Shown piece after piece: positions 5,141 to 5,427 of a DNA stretch of 5,427 nucleotides. A model generated the notes under the pieces. It had not been told where the DNA came from, did not search any database, and saw nothing but the letters and a program-made list of their open reading frames with translations. Numbering within the stretch: position 1 is the stretch's first letter; the number at the start of each line of letters is the position of its first letter. The stretch is from an uncultured Aeromicrobium sp. Its GTDB lineage: Bacteria; Actinomycetota; Actinomycetes; Propionibacteriales; Nocardioidaceae. The position numbers and the translations under genes were made by a program. The DNA lies in contig NZ_CAMJVP010000219.1 of NCBI RefSeq assembly GCF_946221465.1, forward strand, positions 1 through 5,427, in the 5' to 3' direction.

Positions 5141-5427
5141 GCGCGGAGGATCTGGAGCGGTACGAGACCGAGATGGAGCTCGCGTTGTACCGCGAGTACC
5201 GCGACGTGGTGCGCATTTTCAAGTATGTCGTGGAGACCGACCGCCGGTTCTACCTGTGCAATGCGGTCGACGTGAAGGTGCGCTCAGAGACTGGGGATGC
5301 CTACTTCGAGGTGACGATGGCCGACGCGTGGGTGTGGGACATCTACCGCCCTGCCCGGTTCGCCAAGAACGTCAAGGTGTTGACCTTCAAGGACGTCAAC
5401 GTCGAAGAACTGCAGGACTCGGACCTG
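5137..5427 (+). CDS. DUF2469 family protein (Rv2901c-like), 3' end outside window
   Basis: This is a small soluble protein family typical of actinobacteria, of unknown function, normally found directly after rnhB; M. tuberculosis Rv2901c is the member I recognise. The visible 97 residues begin SAEDLERYETEMELALYREY, continue with FKYVVETDRRFYLCNAVDV (28-46), and contain WVWDIYRPARFAKNVKVLTF (65-84) and KDVNVEEL (85-92). Because family members are about 100-110 residues long, only a short C-terminal piece should be missing. No membrane segment, signal peptide or known catalytic motif is visible. The GTG at 5137 gives the family N-terminus but has no ribosome binding site, so translation probably depends on the overlapping 10-codon frame upstream. 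The downstream context is not in the window. I do not assign a function. Confidence 0.9.
   Translation, partial: MSAEDLERYETEMELALYREYRDVVRIFKYVVETDRRFYLCNAVDVKVRSETGDAYFEVTMADAWVWDIYRPARFAKNVKVLTFKDVNVEELQDSDL

Noticed and set aside
4320..5222. Open frame of 300 codons on the - strand across lepB, rnhB and the DUF2469 start
   Set aside because: It crosses three conserved + strand genes and has no recognisable motif; it is explained by GC-rich codon bias.
1..5427. tRNA or rRNA genes, CRISPR arrays, insertion sequences, attachment sites
   Set aside because: No cloverleaf, regularly spaced repeats, transposase-like protein or terminal inverted repeats were seen in the short intergenic spaces.

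Overview
The window is a high-GC, densely packed stretch of bacterial chromosome with every convincing gene on the + strand. The order is rpsP, khpA (KH-domain protein), rimM, trmD, amt, rplS, lepB, rnhB and a DUF2469 gene. This is the classic actinobacterial translation cluster, comparable to the Mycobacterium tuberculosis rpsP to Rv2901c block as I remember it. The GTG starts, the high-GC codon use, the long charged tail on S16 and the DUF2469 gene all point to a member of the Actinomycetota. I cannot name the genus from the sequence alone.

Region 1 (1-1754) is a tightly coupled operon: the 3' end of rpsP, then khpA, rimM and trmD. Two junctions are 4-base GTGA overlaps and the third is a 1-base gap. 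The products are ribosomal protein S16, a small KH RNA-binding protein, the 30S maturation factor RimM and the tRNA m1G37 methyltransferase TrmD.

Region 2 (1755-3179) is an ammonium transporter gene, amt, placed between trmD and rplS. It has its own 158-base upstream region. That region holds an 8-bp dyad and a GTAAC-N6-GAAAC motif matching the GlnR nitrogen-regulator consensus. A GC-rich hairpin follows the gene. No glnK/glnB gene follows amt, so it looks like a separately controlled insertion into a housekeeping cluster.

Region 3 (3180-3745) is rplS (L19). Its roughly 160-base leader contains one segment that can pair with either of two partners, the downstream one lying next to the ribosome binding site. 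The gene ends in an 18-bp perfect hairpin closed by a UUCG loop.

Region 4 (3746-5427) is lepB (signal peptidase I), rnhB (RNase HII) and the DUF2469 gene, which is cut by the window edge. lepB has a TAnnnT box 6 bases before its GTG start, suggesting a leaderless mRNA. Between rnhB and DUF2469 a near-perfect Shine-Dalgarno drives an ATG that reads only 10 codons and ends in a GTGA overlap with the DUF2469 start, so DUF2469 may be translated by reinitiation.

No new multi-gene system is visible. The genes themselves are standard families. The points worth a second look are regulatory: the GlnR-like site at amt, the rplS leader, the lepB start, the mini-cistron before DUF2469, and a Glu at the usual catalytic Asp position of TrmD.
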